Position numbers and translations under genes: made by a program
Notes under the pieces: generated by a model
Database searches by the model: none
What the model was told of the DNA's origin: nothing
Seen by the model: only the letters and a program-made list of their open reading frames with translations
Part shown: positions 16,001 to 24,164 of the stretch, one piece after another
Numbering within the stretch: position 1 is the stretch's first letter
How the letters are laid out: each line of letters begins with the position of its first letter
IMG/VR virus record: IMGVR_UViG_3300035015_000016
Location: 1-36,982 of that record
DNA length: 36,982 nucleotides
Strand: one strand, 5' to 3'
Origin: a virus

Positions 16001-16308
16001 AAAAAACCGAGCACCACACCGCTGATCACGCCAAAATCTTCGATGCTCAGCTCCTCGACCTCCTGTGCGACCAGCGTTGGCATGCTGATGCGCGGGATCA
16101 GCGCCATCACGGCATTGACATCACCCTGCACCAGCGGCCCCACCTGCAGGCCGCGCATTTCACGCGCGATTGGCTTGCGAAGAGCGATCTGTCTGATGAC
16201 CTGGTCACCGCGGCGGATCGGAGTTTCGAGGGTAATGGTCTCCAGCCCCGGATCTGTGGGGACGGAAGCGGGTACGGGATCTTCGGTAGCAGGCGTCGCG
16301 GTGTTCAT
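15934..16308 (-). CDS. E: Tail assembly chaperone E
   Basis: 124 aa. The ETITLETPIRRGDQVIRQIALR start and VAQEVEELSIEDFGVISGVV region match the phage tail assembly protein E/41/14 family. Near its end the sequence reads GFF-M, where seven T's form the slippery site that produces E+E'. Read in zero frame it ends at 15934; read through the slip it continues to 15803. Located between the tail tube and tape measure genes as in P2. Confidence 0.9.
   Translation of the reverse strand: MNTATPATEDPVPASVPTDPGLETITLETPIRRGDQVIRQIALRKPIAREMRGLQVGPLVQGDVNAVMALIPRISMPTLVAQEVEELSIEDFGVISGVVLGFFMSKADRDMIARVMGQDQTSTS
16000..16006 (-). promoter_or_regulatory. Programmed -1 ribosomal frameshift site (T_TTT_TTT)
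   Basis: Zero-frame codons are GGT TTT TTT ATG, so the heptamer T_TTT_TTT has exactly the X_XXY_YYZ phase for tandem -1 slippage. P2 uses T_TTT_TTG at the same place. After slippage the frame stays open for 65 codons and encodes the E' motif. Confidence 0.88.
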
Positions 16309-16340
16309 GGTTCTATCCTACGCGGTGAAGGTGGGTCTCC

Positions 16341-16372
16341 GCCGGGCAAGGCACCGCGTGAACCTGCCCGGC
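16341..16372. repeat. 8-bp hairpin between tail tube and E genes
   Basis: GCCGGGCA (16341-16348) pairs with TGCCCGGC (16365-16372) across a 16-nt loop, between the FII stop and the E start. It could attenuate transcription or protect the tube mRNA 3' end. No T-tract follows, so a full terminator is unlikely. Confidence 0.45.
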
Positions 16373-16387
16373 GAAGCTGGTGGGGGG

Positions 16388-16972
16388 TTACGCCCCGATG
16401 ATGCCGCCGATACCGTTCAGCGGACTGGAGATGCCGAAGGCGTTCCCGATCCCGCCGATGCCGCCATCGGCACCGATCGCGGCGCGGATCTCGGCATAGC
16501 GATCGATCCCGCCTACGATGTAGGTGCCGGCGACCATGTCGATCTCGTAGAGATCCTGACCGGCAGCGGTCAGCTTGTAATAGCTGCAGACGGTCTTGAT
16601 CTTCTGTTCGGTATCGTCGCCCGGCTTCTGGCTGCCGTGATCGAGCTCCTGATGGCGCCCGCGGATGACAGCTTCGACCGCGGTGACCGAGCCATCCTGG
16701 TCGGACTGGTAAGCACCCATGAAGCGCAGCAGCACGCCATCGTGGCGCACGATTCCCATCTGCCGCATCGAGCGCGCATCATGCCCGCCGATGGTCCATT
16801 CGAACTCAATCGCCTCGAGCCCGTGATCGATCATGATCGGACCCAGCATCCCGCCGCCGCGCCATTCTTCCATGGCCTGGACGATCTTGGGCAGGGTGAC
16901 GGTGGCAATCTCCCCAAGATGGGAGTTGCCTTCGTTGAAGAGGTTCATGTTCTTGAGCTTGCGGGGCAGCAT
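16388..16972 (-). CDS. FII: Major tail tube protein FII
   Basis: 194 aa, slightly longer than P2 FII (172 aa). Starts MLPRKLKNMNLFNEGNSHLG, the family signature, with LPKIVQAMEEWRGGGM and EFEWTIGGHD following. Forms the tube inside the contractile sheath. The C-terminus ends in a Gly/Ile-rich stretch (GGIGGIGNAFGISSPLNGIG) that is not usual and may be a phage-specific tail. Confidence 0.93.
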   Translation of the reverse strand: MLPRKLKNMNLFNEGNSHLGEIATVTLPKIVQAMEEWRGGGMLGPIMIDHGLEAIEFEWTIGGHDARSMRQMGIVRHDGVLLRFMGAYQSDQDGSVTAVEAVIRGRHQELDHGSQKPGDDTEQKIKTVCSYYKLTAAGQDLYEIDMVAGTYIVGGIDRYAEIRAAIGADGGIGGIGNAFGISSPLNGIGGIIGA

Positions 16973-17014
16973 GGCGTGATCCTTCTGTTAGTCCGGTGGC
17001 GGGAGCGGGCCTGA

Positions 17015-18169
17015 TCAGGCGACGCCGTCAGCGAAGTTGGCGTAGTAGCGATCGGTGATGCGCTGATTCAGCGTCAGGCTTTCCAGCGGGGCGACCGGCG
17101 TGAAGTCGTAATCGATCACCAGCTTGCCGGCGGCGAGGTCGGCCGCAGGGTTGAGCGCCGGATCGTACCAGCAGCGCGCGCCGATCAGCGCACCGGCAGA
17201 CACCAGTGTGCGCAGGCGGGCGTTAACAGTCTCAGTGATGTCGCGGATCAGACGCGCGTTGAGCGGCTTGTCGATTGCCCAGAGCAGCCCGGCCGCAATC
17301 TCGTCCTGAATCACCTGCGCCGTGCGAGTTGCGCTTTCGAAGGCGAACAGCGGTTCGTCGCTGGTGGTACGGTTGCCCCAGAAGCGATAGCCATCCTGGC
17401 GGATCATGGTGGTGATGTCGGCGGCGTTGAGCAGCGCGGCATCGTTGGTTTCGGTGTTGATGTCGAAGAAGATGTCCTTCGCCAGACCGGTCACCCCGTC
17501 GACGCCAATGTTCGACAGCGTCTTGAACCAACCGATCTCGTTATCGATCCGGGCGCGCAGGCCCATCGCGCGGGCGACCGTATCGAGCCCGCCAGCGACA
17601 AAGCCCGGCCACAGAAGCATGAGCTCGCGCGCCGAGAACCCTCCACGGTAGAGGACAGCTTCAGCGACATCATCGCCGATCGCCATGGCGTAGGCCATGC
17701 CGCGCAGCTGGCGGGCAATGATCGCTAATTCGGTGGCGACTTCTTCGGTATCCAGCCCCGGCGCACCGATGATACGCGGGCGCACGCCAAGCCGGCCCTG
17801 CGCAGCAAGCAACGCCTTCATGCCCGAATAGCTACCGCCCACACTGTCGCCGATCACCAGATCGTCCTGCGTCGGATCTTCAGCATCGCCGGTGGCAACG
17901 CCTACACGCACCACCACCACGACCGGGCTGGCCTGATCGGCGATCGCCTCAAGAGCGGCCTTCAGCGTGCCGGTGGTGCCAGCATCGCGAATCGCGGAGC
18001 GGATATCGGTCACAAGCACCGGCGTATCGAGCGGGAAGGCTGCATCGAGTGCGGCCGTGAGCGGACCAGCGACAGCGCCAGCGGTGGCGACCAGGCCAAT
18101 GATGCTAGTTGAGATCGCCCGGATCGGGCGGGTGCCATCGGTGACCTCGAGTACCTTGATTCCGTGCAT
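17015..18169 (-). CDS. FI: Tail sheath protein FI
   Basis: 384 aa from ATG 18169, preceded by AAGGAG; the open frame beyond it overlaps gpW and is shadow. HGIKVLEVTDGTRPIRAIST and the ALEAIADQASPVVVVVRV beta segment, then TDRYYANF near the end, fit the P2 FI contractile sheath. P2 FI is 396 aa, so length matches. Co-transcribed with FII directly downstream. Confidence 0.93.
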   Translation of the reverse strand: MHGIKVLEVTDGTRPIRAISTSIIGLVATAGAVAGPLTAALDAAFPLDTPVLVTDIRSAIRDAGTTGTLKAALEAIADQASPVVVVVRVGVATGDAEDPTQDDLVIGDSVGGSYSGMKALLAAQGRLGVRPRIIGAPGLDTEEVATELAIIARQLRGMAYAMAIGDDVAEAVLYRGGFSARELMLLWPGFVAGGLDTVARAMGLRARIDNEIGWFKTLSNIGVDGVTGLAKDIFFDINTETNDAALLNAADITTMIRQDGYRFWGNRTTSDEPLFAFESATRTAQVIQDEIAAGLLWAIDKPLNARLIRDITETVNARLRTLVSAGALIGARCWYDPALNPAADLAAGKLVIDYDFTPVAPLESLTLNQRITDRYYANFADGVA

Positions 18170-18189
18170 GGTGAGCTCCTTCGTAAAAG

Positions 18190-18570
18190 TCAGGCAGGCG
18201 CCGGCGAAACGCCGGCGGTGCGGATCGGGATGGACAGGGTGACGCTGGAATTGGGCGCAGGCAGATCGGTGCGCTCGCCCTCGATCGTGAGCAGCGCGGC
18301 ACCAGCGGACAGCCCATCGGTCAGCTGCAGCCCGAACCGCTTGACGCGCAGGCGCGGTTCCCAGCGGCGGATCGCGAGCGCGCTGGCGGCGAAGATCAGC
18401 AGCCGGGTGGCAGGGTTGAGCGGCTGATCGATCAGCCCGAACAGCAAAGATCCATAATCGCGGCGCATCACGCGGCTGCCGATCGGCGTCGACAGCAGAT
18501 CGCCCAGCGACTGGGCGAGATGGGCATTGCCTTCGATCGGCTTGCCGGTGCGGCGATCCATGCCCCTCAC
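18190..18570 (-). CDS. W: Baseplate wedge protein W (gp25-like)
   Basis: 126 aa. HLAQSLGDLLSTPIGSRVMRRDYGSLLFGL is the gpW/gp25 core. The start is given as GTG 18570 overlapping the gpV stop (GTGA); an in-frame ATG at 18561 is the alternative and would remove three residues. Its product joins tail sheath and baseplate. It is followed after 20 bp by the sheath gene. Confidence 0.9.
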   Translation of the reverse strand: MRGMDRRTGKPIEGNAHLAQSLGDLLSTPIGSRVMRRDYGSLLFGLIDQPLNPATRLLIFAASALAIRRWEPRLRVKRFGLQLTDGLSAGAALLTIEGERTDLPAPNSSVTLSIPIRTAGVSPAPA

Positions 18571-19154
18571 TGCGGCGGCCCGCTGACACCGCCGCCGGTC
18601 TGGACTCCGGTGTGGCGGTGGGTCTTCAGGCTCACCCCGTCGCCGGTCACGTTGCCGTCTGCGATGATCGTGCCGGTGGTGGTGGTGCTGCCATCGATCG
18701 CGACGTTGCCGGTGATGGCCACATCGCCCTCGATCGTGACGCCGCCGGTGGCGACGATCGCCATGGTGGCCCCTCCCGGCAGGGTGATGTCGTAGTGGTT
18801 GGCCTCGGGATCATAGCCGATCTCGGCCCCGTCGCCGAAGCGGACAAACTCGCGCAGAGTGCTGCCCGGTGCCGGGAAGGCGTTGCAGTACAGCGCGCCG
18901 AACGGGATAGCCTGGGCGATATCGCCATCGGGGCAGAACAGCAGCACCTGCTCGCCCACGCTGGGCGGCGACCAGACGATGGTCTCGCCCGCGCGGATCA
19001 CGCCCCATGCGATCTCGGTGGTTGCGACTGGCTGCTCATCGGGATCACCGATCTCGAGCGTGCAGGTGCCAGCGGCCAGATCGACCGACAGCACGCTGCC
19101 CACGCGCAGAAGCTGCGCGACGTCTCCAACGTGATCGGACGGGGGCTTGACCAT
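18567..19154 (-). CDS. V: Baseplate spike protein V
   Basis: 195 aa. VGDVAQLLRVGSVLSVDLAA, the WSPPSVGEQVLLFCPDGDIA segment and a repeated triple-beta-like C-terminal half (VTIEGDVAITGNVAIDG) match P2 gpV, the membrane-piercing spike. The end resembles the HRHTG metal-binding spike tip (KTHRHTGVQTGGG). It is the first gene of a late operon and has no ribosome site before ATG 19154, but a late-box dyad lies 46 nt upstream. Confidence 0.92.
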   Translation of the reverse strand: MVKPPSDHVGDVAQLLRVGSVLSVDLAAGTCTLEIGDPDEQPVATTEIAWGVIRAGETIVWSPPSVGEQVLLFCPDGDIAQAIPFGALYCNAFPAPGSTLREFVRFGDGAEIGYDPEANHYDITLPGGATMAIVATGGVTIEGDVAITGNVAIDGSTTTTGTIIADGNVTGDGVSLKTHRHTGVQTGGGVSGPPQ

Positions 19155-19200
19155 GCAGATATGCGATGGCGATCCCCGCGCAGGAAGCGAGTGCGCGGCT

Positions 19201-19221
19201 CCGTTGGCGGGGCATCAACGG
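19201..19221. promoter_or_regulatory. Candidate Ogr-type late box upstream of V
   Basis: CCGTT-N11-AACGG dyad, 46 nt from ATG 19154, with CATCGCATATC between. It overlaps the last codons of the DUF1353 gene. Same layout as the boxes at 22541 and 29881. Confidence 0.6.
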
Positions 19222-19589
19222 GGTTGGCTTAGGGTCCGCAGGTGCCAGAGTTTAACCGCGAGCAGCACCAGGCAGCGGGTCAGGCGCGGCACGCGCGCCA
19301 CTGCGAGCGCTTCGGCGAACACATCATGGGCGCGGGAATCGTCGCTTTCCAGCAGGAAGTCATGCAGCAGAGCAGGCTTGGCCATCCGCCCGGCGATCGG
19401 GACGAAGGAGCGCGCAAACCATGGGATCGAGGCCAGATCAGTGTTGAACCGGGCGGGCACGGTGATCGTGTCGCCCGAACCGAGGAAGCCGACATCGTAG
19501 CTGAAGGGCAGGTAGAGCTCGAACTCGCCGCGTCCGCCCCGCTCGCTGGCCAGCGCGACCAGTACCAGCGGATCGGTGAAGCTGCTCAC
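19215..19589 (-). CDS. DUF1353 phage protein
   Basis: 124 aa. The FNTDLASIPWFARSF and ALLHDFLLES motifs define DUF1353, a small phage family, often annotated as peptidase-like because of its conserved Asp/His, but without a proven activity. Placed at the end of the J-I-H tail-fibre operon. Its 3' end overlaps the late box of the next operon. Function in tail-fibre processing is possible but unproven. Confidence 0.8.
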   Translation of the reverse strand: MSSFTDPLVLVALASERGGRGEFELYLPFSYDVGFLGSGDTITVPARFNTDLASIPWFARSFVPIAGRMAKPALLHDFLLESDDSRAHDVFAEALAVARVPRLTRCLVLLAVKLWHLRTLSQPR

Positions 19590-19598
19590 GGCGGGACG

Positions 19599-20033
19599 CT
19601 ACCCCGGCCAGCCCGCATCGAGATCAATCGCTTCAAGCGCCTCGCGATCCTCCGCCGCGTGGGCCGCGAGGATATCTCCGGTCAATTCATCTTCACGATT
19701 GAAACAGGCCTGGACATGGCTGGTGACCGCGTTGCCGATCGCCACGATTGTCGCTGCGTTGAGGGTCACGAAAGCGCCCCTGCCCACTTTCCAACGCGCA
19801 GTGAATTCCGGATTGCCGCTCGCTTGGACATAGGCGCTGGTCAACACCGCCTGACTTTCCCGGTCCGTCTTGATCGGCGCGCCGCCAACAATGACCCCGC
19901 CCGTCTCTGCGATCCAGCGTCGGCCCGCTAGGCGATCCAGCATATTGTCGCGCAGCTGATCGAGCGGAACCGGATCGTGCGGGGTCTCGGTGATCTCGCC
20001 GGTGACGGCATCCATTGCGATATCGATATCCAT
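19599..20033 (-). CDS. DUF4376-like tail fibre-associated protein
   Basis: 144 aa from ATG 20033, overlapping the fibre stop as TGATG. RDNMLDRLAGRRWIAETGGV and KTDRESQAVLTSAYVQASGN plus the NAATIVAIGNAVTSHVQACF helix fit DUF4376, a domain usually next to or fused to phage tail fibres. Likely a fibre accessory or chaperone; role inferred from place. Confidence 0.75.
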   Translation of the reverse strand: MDIDIAMDAVTGEITETPHDPVPLDQLRDNMLDRLAGRRWIAETGGVIVGGAPIKTDRESQAVLTSAYVQASGNPEFTARWKVGRGAFVTLNAATIVAIGNAVTSHVQACFNREDELTGDILAAHAAEDREALEAIDLDAGWPG

Positions 20034-21109
20034 CAGTAGATCCCCCAAGCCTTGACCTGCCCAGCATCGAAGTTGCCGGTGTCTCTGCCGATCCGGAAGT
20101 GATTGACGCCCCCAGCAAGTCGCCATGCGCCGACGCCACCCGCTGAACCATCAGCGGATCGGTTGGCGGCCAGAGGCCGGATCGCGAAAGGAAACTGCCC
20201 GGCGTCGCGCCGGAAGTTCGGAAGGAAGATCGATCCGTAAAGCGTTTCGGTGGCGCCGGTCTGGACCAAGGGCGTGTTTGCCGACCAGCTCGATCCGTTA
20301 TCGGAGAAGTTGGCCTGAAGCCATGCGAGCGCGCTCACGCTCACGCCAAGCAGCTCGATGTAGATGTGGTTGAAGTCCGTAGCGAGGAGGTTGTTAATCG
20401 TGATGGTGGTTCCGCTGGTGGTATTGATCGTGCTGCCGATCTGTTGCGGTGCCCGCGCAGCAAAGGCTGCGGCAATCCGTGCCCGGGTCCATGCCGTGTT
20501 CGGAATCGTGGTGTCATCATCCTCGGCGGCAGGAGTCGGCGCACGGGGATCGTCGGTAAAGACCGGGCCAGCCAGAGGCGCTGCGCCAAGGTTGGTCAGT
20601 GCCTCCGCTGGATCCTCAACGTCGGCGAGGTTCGCCGAGATCTGCAGGAACCGGCCATTGCACCACGCCTGAGTTGCGAACACCGCGCTTTCGTCAATCA
20701 GTATCGTCACGTTCTCGGCGGTCGTCACTCGGATCGAGACGCGGATCAGCATCTCCCGTGCAGAGCCCTCGACCGGGTCGGGCTTATAGGTTTCGGGGAA
20801 ATTGCCGTAGGCGAACAGATCGCCCTCGGCATCGAAGATCCCGATCTCGCGCACTGCGAACGGACCCTCGGCAATGCCGATCACGGCCTCGGCAATCATC
20901 ACCTCGGGATCGACCAGGCTGACCGACAGCGCCGACAGCGTATCGCGCCAGACTTCATTAACCAACTCGGTCTCGCTGCCATCGGGCGCGGCGACTGGCG
21001 CGCCGTCGCCGTCGCCTGCCGCCATCTCGGTCAGCGCGACCGGGTCGCCGGCACTGGCGGCAGCGATCTTAGCTGCGCCGATGGCGGTCAGCTTCATGAC
21101 AAAGGACAT
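20033..21109 (-). CDS. H: Tail fibre protein (gpH-like, DUF3751 N-terminus)
   Basis: 358 aa. Residues ~1-150 (KLTAIGAAKIAAASAGDPVA, WRDTLSALSVSLVDPEVMI and AVREIGIFDAEGDLFAYGNF) match the phage tail fibre N-terminal domain of P2 H. A middle linker (ALTNLGAAPLAG, a fibre-repeat signature) leads to a distinct C-terminal ~120 residues that should bind the host. P2 H is 669 aa, so this fibre is short. The start overlaps the gpI stop (TGATG). Confidence 0.88.
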   Translation of the reverse strand: MSFVMKLTAIGAAKIAAASAGDPVALTEMAAGDGDGAPVAAPDGSETELVNEVWRDTLSALSVSLVDPEVMIAEAVIGIAEGPFAVREIGIFDAEGDLFAYGNFPETYKPDPVEGSAREMLIRVSIRVTTAENVTILIDESAVFATQAWCNGRFLQISANLADVEDPAEALTNLGAAPLAGPVFTDDPRAPTPAAEDDDTTIPNTAWTRARIAAAFAARAPQQIGSTINTTSGTTITINNLLATDFNHIYIELLGVSVSALAWLQANFSDNGSSWSANTPLVQTGATETLYGSIFLPNFRRDAGQFPFAIRPLAANRSADGSAGGVGAWRLAGGVNHFRIGRDTGNFDAGQVKAWGIY

Positions 21110-21642
21110 CAGGCAGCCTCCGCTTCGATGGTGATGAAGTCTGTCGCAGTGACCACGGCAGCCGGGAATGCGCTTCCCCGGGCAACAACGGTGGGAAGGA
21201 TCGCCACATGAGTGCGCAGGTTCTTGGACGCCCGCACCACGCGCGCGATCGCATCGACCGAGACGGTCAGGGGTTCATCCTGATCGATGATCGGCGACAC
21301 GATGCAGGTGTAAGGATCGCCCGGCGGATTCTGTTCGAACCACTCCGCGATCCCGATGTTCGATCCCAGCGCCTCGATCGCCAGCTTGAGCGCTCCGGCG
21401 GTGCCCTTCTTCTCGTGCACTTCGCGCGAAGCCGCGATGACCGCACGCTTCTGCGCCTCGGTCCAAGCCGAATCCCACTCATCGACGGATTCCGCCCAGG
21501 CGAGCCAGGGCAGCAGGGCGGCCGGGCAGGTAGCGGGATCATGGAGCGTGCCGAGCGGTACCGGGACATCGCCCACCCGCGCCGTTGCCAGCGACAGCGC
21601 GCGCTCGGCAGGCAGGGCATTGGGCGGCAGCAGATCAGACAT
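21109..21642 (-). CDS. I: Tail/baseplate protein I
   Basis: 177 aa, as in P2 (176 aa). ALSLATARVGDVPVPLGTLH, then LPWLAWAESVDEWDSAWT and the KKGTAGALKLAIEALG stretch are gpI hallmarks. It joins baseplate to fibre. Overlaps the end of J by 8 bp and the start of H by 3 bp, so the three are coupled. Confidence 0.93.
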   Translation of the reverse strand: MSDLLPPNALPAERALSLATARVGDVPVPLGTLHDPATCPAALLPWLAWAESVDEWDSAWTEAQKRAVIAASREVHEKKGTAGALKLAIEALGSNIGIAEWFEQNPPGDPYTCIVSPIIDQDEPLTVSVDAIARVVRASKNLRTHVAILPTVVARGSAFPAAVVTATDFITIEAEAA

Positions 21643-22495
21643 CGGGCGCGCCTGCGACCGTCACGGTGATCGCGTTGGCAAAGAACGCCTCGCCATCCGC
21701 CGCCGCCAGATTGGCGAGCGGCGCAGCCAGCGCCACGCCCTGCACGCCGTCGCGGTGGAGCGCGGCGTAGAGACCGGACAGGGTGACGTCGTATCCGAGG
21801 CGATGCACTGCGGCGGCATAGGCGGTGACCGCCGCCTCGGCCGCGGCGCGCACGATCTCGGCATCAGGGCCGGGATAGATCGTTAGCTCGGCGATGATCG
21901 CATAGGTGGTGACGTCGGCGCTTTGCACGGTCACCTGATCGGTCAGCGGGCGGACGGTATCGGCGGACAGCGCGGCGTCGACAGCAGCGAGCAGCGGCGC
22001 GGCGGCGGTGCCATCCCCGGTGCGCGACAGGACATAGATCACCACTTCGCCAGGCTCGGGGCTGACCGCCTGAATATCTTTGACGTCGGGATCAGCGGAC
22101 AGGCCGTGGAAGATGTAGGCGCCCTCGCTGCCGGCGGTGGTGTAGCCTTCGGGCGAAAGCTGGATCCGCTTGCGGAAGTCGGTGTCGTTTTCCCCTTCGA
22201 GCCGCACCACGCCTTTGTTCGCGCCGATCTGATCGAGGTTGCCGCCGGTGGCAAAGGCCAGCATCAGCCCGCGCGCGGCATCGTTGACCCGGGCGCGCAG
22301 CAGCAGCTCGCGCCACGCGGCAACCTGCAGCACCTTGTAGGCAGGATCGCTTTCGACCAGCGCATCAAACACCGGATCCCGCATCCGCAGATCGGCAAGC
22401 ATCGCGGCAAAGATCACTTCGAAGTCGAGGGTCTCGACAACCTCGGGCGCGGGAAGCTCCGACAGGTCGAGCTGGCTGATCGCGGAGAAGGGCAT
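21635..22495 (-). CDS. J: Baseplate assembly protein J
   Basis: 286 aa (P2 J is 302). FSAISQLDLSELPAPEVVET, LRMRDPVFDALVESDPAYKV and the GANKGVVRLEGENDTDFRKR run match gpJ, the edge of the baseplate. No ribosome site before ATG 22495; a late box is 45 nt upstream. First gene of the J-I-H-DUF4376-DUF1353 operon. Confidence 0.93.
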   Translation of the reverse strand: MPFSAISQLDLSELPAPEVVETLDFEVIFAAMLADLRMRDPVFDALVESDPAYKVLQVAAWRELLLRARVNDAARGLMLAFATGGNLDQIGANKGVVRLEGENDTDFRKRIQLSPEGYTTAGSEGAYIFHGLSADPDVKDIQAVSPEPGEVVIYVLSRTGDGTAAAPLLAAVDAALSADTVRPLTDQVTVQSADVTTYAIIAELTIYPGPDAEIVRAAAEAAVTAYAAAVHRLGYDVTLSGLYAALHRDGVQGVALAAPLANLAAADGEAFFANAITVTVAGAPDV

Positions 22496-22540
22496 GAAGC
22501 GAGCGATGGCATTCGCGCGCGCGATGGCTAGGGGCGGGTT

Positions 22541-22561
22541 CCGTTGAGGGGGCCGCTACGG
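22541..22561. promoter_or_regulatory. Candidate Ogr-type late box upstream of J
   Basis: CCGTT-N11-TACGG dyad (one half-site base off), 45 nt from ATG 22495, with CCATCGC before the start and no ribosome site. Lies between J and the plus-strand accessory gene. Counterpart of the boxes at 19201 and 29881. Confidence 0.55.
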
Positions 22562-22623
22562 AGCGCGCTTGCAGCAGGAATTGGCCTGAGGCAGACTTTC
22601 TGCAGAGGGCGAAGGAGAAGCAG

Positions 22624-23181
22624 GTGGGTTCGATGTTTTCAGACGAGTTGTCGGTAACGATTTTTGCCGCTGTGCTCTCAGCATTTGTCGCATTGGTGGC
22701 CCTTATCCATGCAAAAGAGAACAAGATATCCGAATTTCGGCAAGCTTGGGTCGATGGCCTTCGTAGTGACATTTCAGAAGGGATTTCGGCTGCCGCCACG
22801 CTCACGGTGGTGATGCAGGATCTGGACAAGGATACGCGAGCGCAATTCCTTTCCGAGTGGGCTCGCCTGTTCGAAGTTATGGCGCGGATCGAGCTGCGGC
22901 TAAATCTCAAAAAGGTTCTGCATCAGCGAATGAACGAACACATTCAGAAGACAAAGTCCCTACTTAACAAGCTTCAAGACGATCCTGATGATTACGATCA
23001 AGGCGATTGGTTAACATTACAAACCGACCTGATCAGCGCGTCGCAGGCCCTTCTAAAATTCGAATGGGATCGAGTTAAAAGGGGAGAGATATTTTACCGG
23101 GCCACCCGATGGACGCTTGGTATAGTCGTTGGATTAGGCACTGGAGCAGCTGGCATTGCCGCATATTTGCCATCGCCCTAG
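22624..23181 (+). CDS. Accessory two-pass membrane protein, 185 aa (moron)
   Basis: Start at GTG 22624, with AAGGAG 6 nt upstream. N-terminal membrane segment (SVTIFAAVLSAFVALVALIH), a long charged helical middle with possible coiled coil (WVDGLRSDISEGISAAATL and ARIELRLNLKKVLHQRMNEH), and a C-terminal membrane segment (TLGIVVGLGTGAAGIAAYL). Not recognised. It is on the opposite strand to all nearby late genes, more AT-rich than they are, and meets gpS tail to tail with a 4-bp overlap. P2 has a moron (orf30) beside S too, so this is a known insertion point; function unknown. Confidence 0.65.
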   Translation: MGSMFSDELSVTIFAAVLSAFVALVALIHAKENKISEFRQAWVDGLRSDISEGISAAATLTVVMQDLDKDTRAQFLSEWARLFEVMARIELRLNLKKVLHQRMNEHIQKTKSLLNKLQDDPDDYDQGDWLTLQTDLISASQALLKFEWDRVKRGEIFYRATRWTLGIVVGLGTGAAGIAAYLPSP

Positions 23182-23642
23182 CCCCCAAAGTGCTTGAGCA
23201 CCTCGTCGACCAGCTCATCCCGTTTCTTGCCGAACCCTAGCAGGCGGCGGGCTTCGTACTTGGTGCGGATCACCCTACCCCCCTTCGTCTTCCCAACGAA
23301 GCCTTCGAGCCCGTAGTGGTGGACGGCGGCGGTGGCTTCGACCGAGCCCTTGCCAAAGGCCAGCTCGCCCTGGTCGGCGCTGACCTTCACCTTCAGGCTG
23401 CGGGTCTTGCCGATGTTCCGAAACATTTTTTTGCGGCGTCCCCGGCCTTCTGCATCGCGAGGTTTGCGCGGGGCCATTGCGCCGCCATCGGGATCGACAT
23501 TCGCACCGATCCGCGCGGCGTTGGCGCGGCGTACGGCGCGCATCAGCTTGTCGATCAGCTTGCGGCGCTGGCCGGGCGCGGCAGCTGCGATCAGCTCACC
23601 GAGGAACGGCTCCAGCGCTTCGAGGCCATCGCCGCCGCTCAT
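23178..23642 (-). CDS. S: Phage virion morphogenesis / tail completion protein S
   Basis: 154 aa (P2 S is 150). LEALEPFLGELIAAAAPGQR, then the basic RGRRKKMFRNIGKTRSLKVK and FGKGSVEATAAVHHYGLEGF match gpS. Needed for stable tail-head attachment. ATG 23642 overlaps gpR's stop (ATGA); last gene of the O-to-S operon. Confidence 0.9.
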   Translation of the reverse strand: MSGGDGLEALEPFLGELIAAAAPGQRRKLIDKLMRAVRRANAARIGANVDPDGGAMAPRKPRDAEGRGRRKKMFRNIGKTRSLKVKVSADQGELAFGKGSVEATAAVHHYGLEGFVGKTKGGRVIRTKYEARRLLGFGKKRDELVDEVLKHFGG

Positions 23643-24127
23643 TCTACGATCGTGAACAGATCATCGGGCACTAGCTGGCGTTCGGTGTCGCTGATGCTTA
23701 TCAGCGGTGGGCCTCCAACATCGAATAGCGGCACTTCCGACACTTCGCGCATGTCGAACCCGCCATCTTCCCGGCGCGTAACAAGGACGGGCTGGGTCAA
23801 CGCGAGGTCGAAGCTGACGTCCGCCTTCTGGTTGCTAATCAGATCCGCCTCGAACGGGATCGCCGCCTTCGAGTTTGCGACGGTCAGCAGATCCGGCTGA
23901 TGAATGCGAAGCCAGTCGCACAGCACTGGCCAGATCATCAGCGTGGAACGGGTCCACTCTTCGATCACCACGGTCAGGGTGTATTCGAGCGTGAAGTTGA
24001 GGTTGTCCTCGCTGGCATGGCAGCGGACGTGCCCCTTCTCGATCCAGAGCCGCAGGCGGTTCGGGTTCGTGACCAGTTCGGGGAAGACCGCGGTCAGCGC
24101 CGCGCGCAGGCTGTCGGGCTTTTTCAT
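23639..24127 (-). CDS. R: Tail completion protein R
   Basis: 162 aa from ATG 24127 (the frame to 24181 runs into the spanin gene). KKPDSLRAALTAVFPELVTN, then TLEYTLTVVIEEWTRSTLMI and a LLTVANSKAAIPFEADLIS stretch match gpR. Pairs with S to finish tails. About 40 bp separate it from the spanin gene. Confidence 0.9.
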   Translation of the reverse strand: MKKPDSLRAALTAVFPELVTNPNRLRLWIEKGHVRCHASEDNLNFTLEYTLTVVIEEWTRSTLMIWPVLCDWLRIHQPDLLTVANSKAAIPFEADLISNQKADVSFDLALTQPVLVTRREDGGFDMREVSEVPLFDVGGPPLISISDTERQLVPDDLFTIVE

Positions 24128-24164
24128 CGGGCAAGACACCCAGCGTTCCAAGTTGCAGACACGC

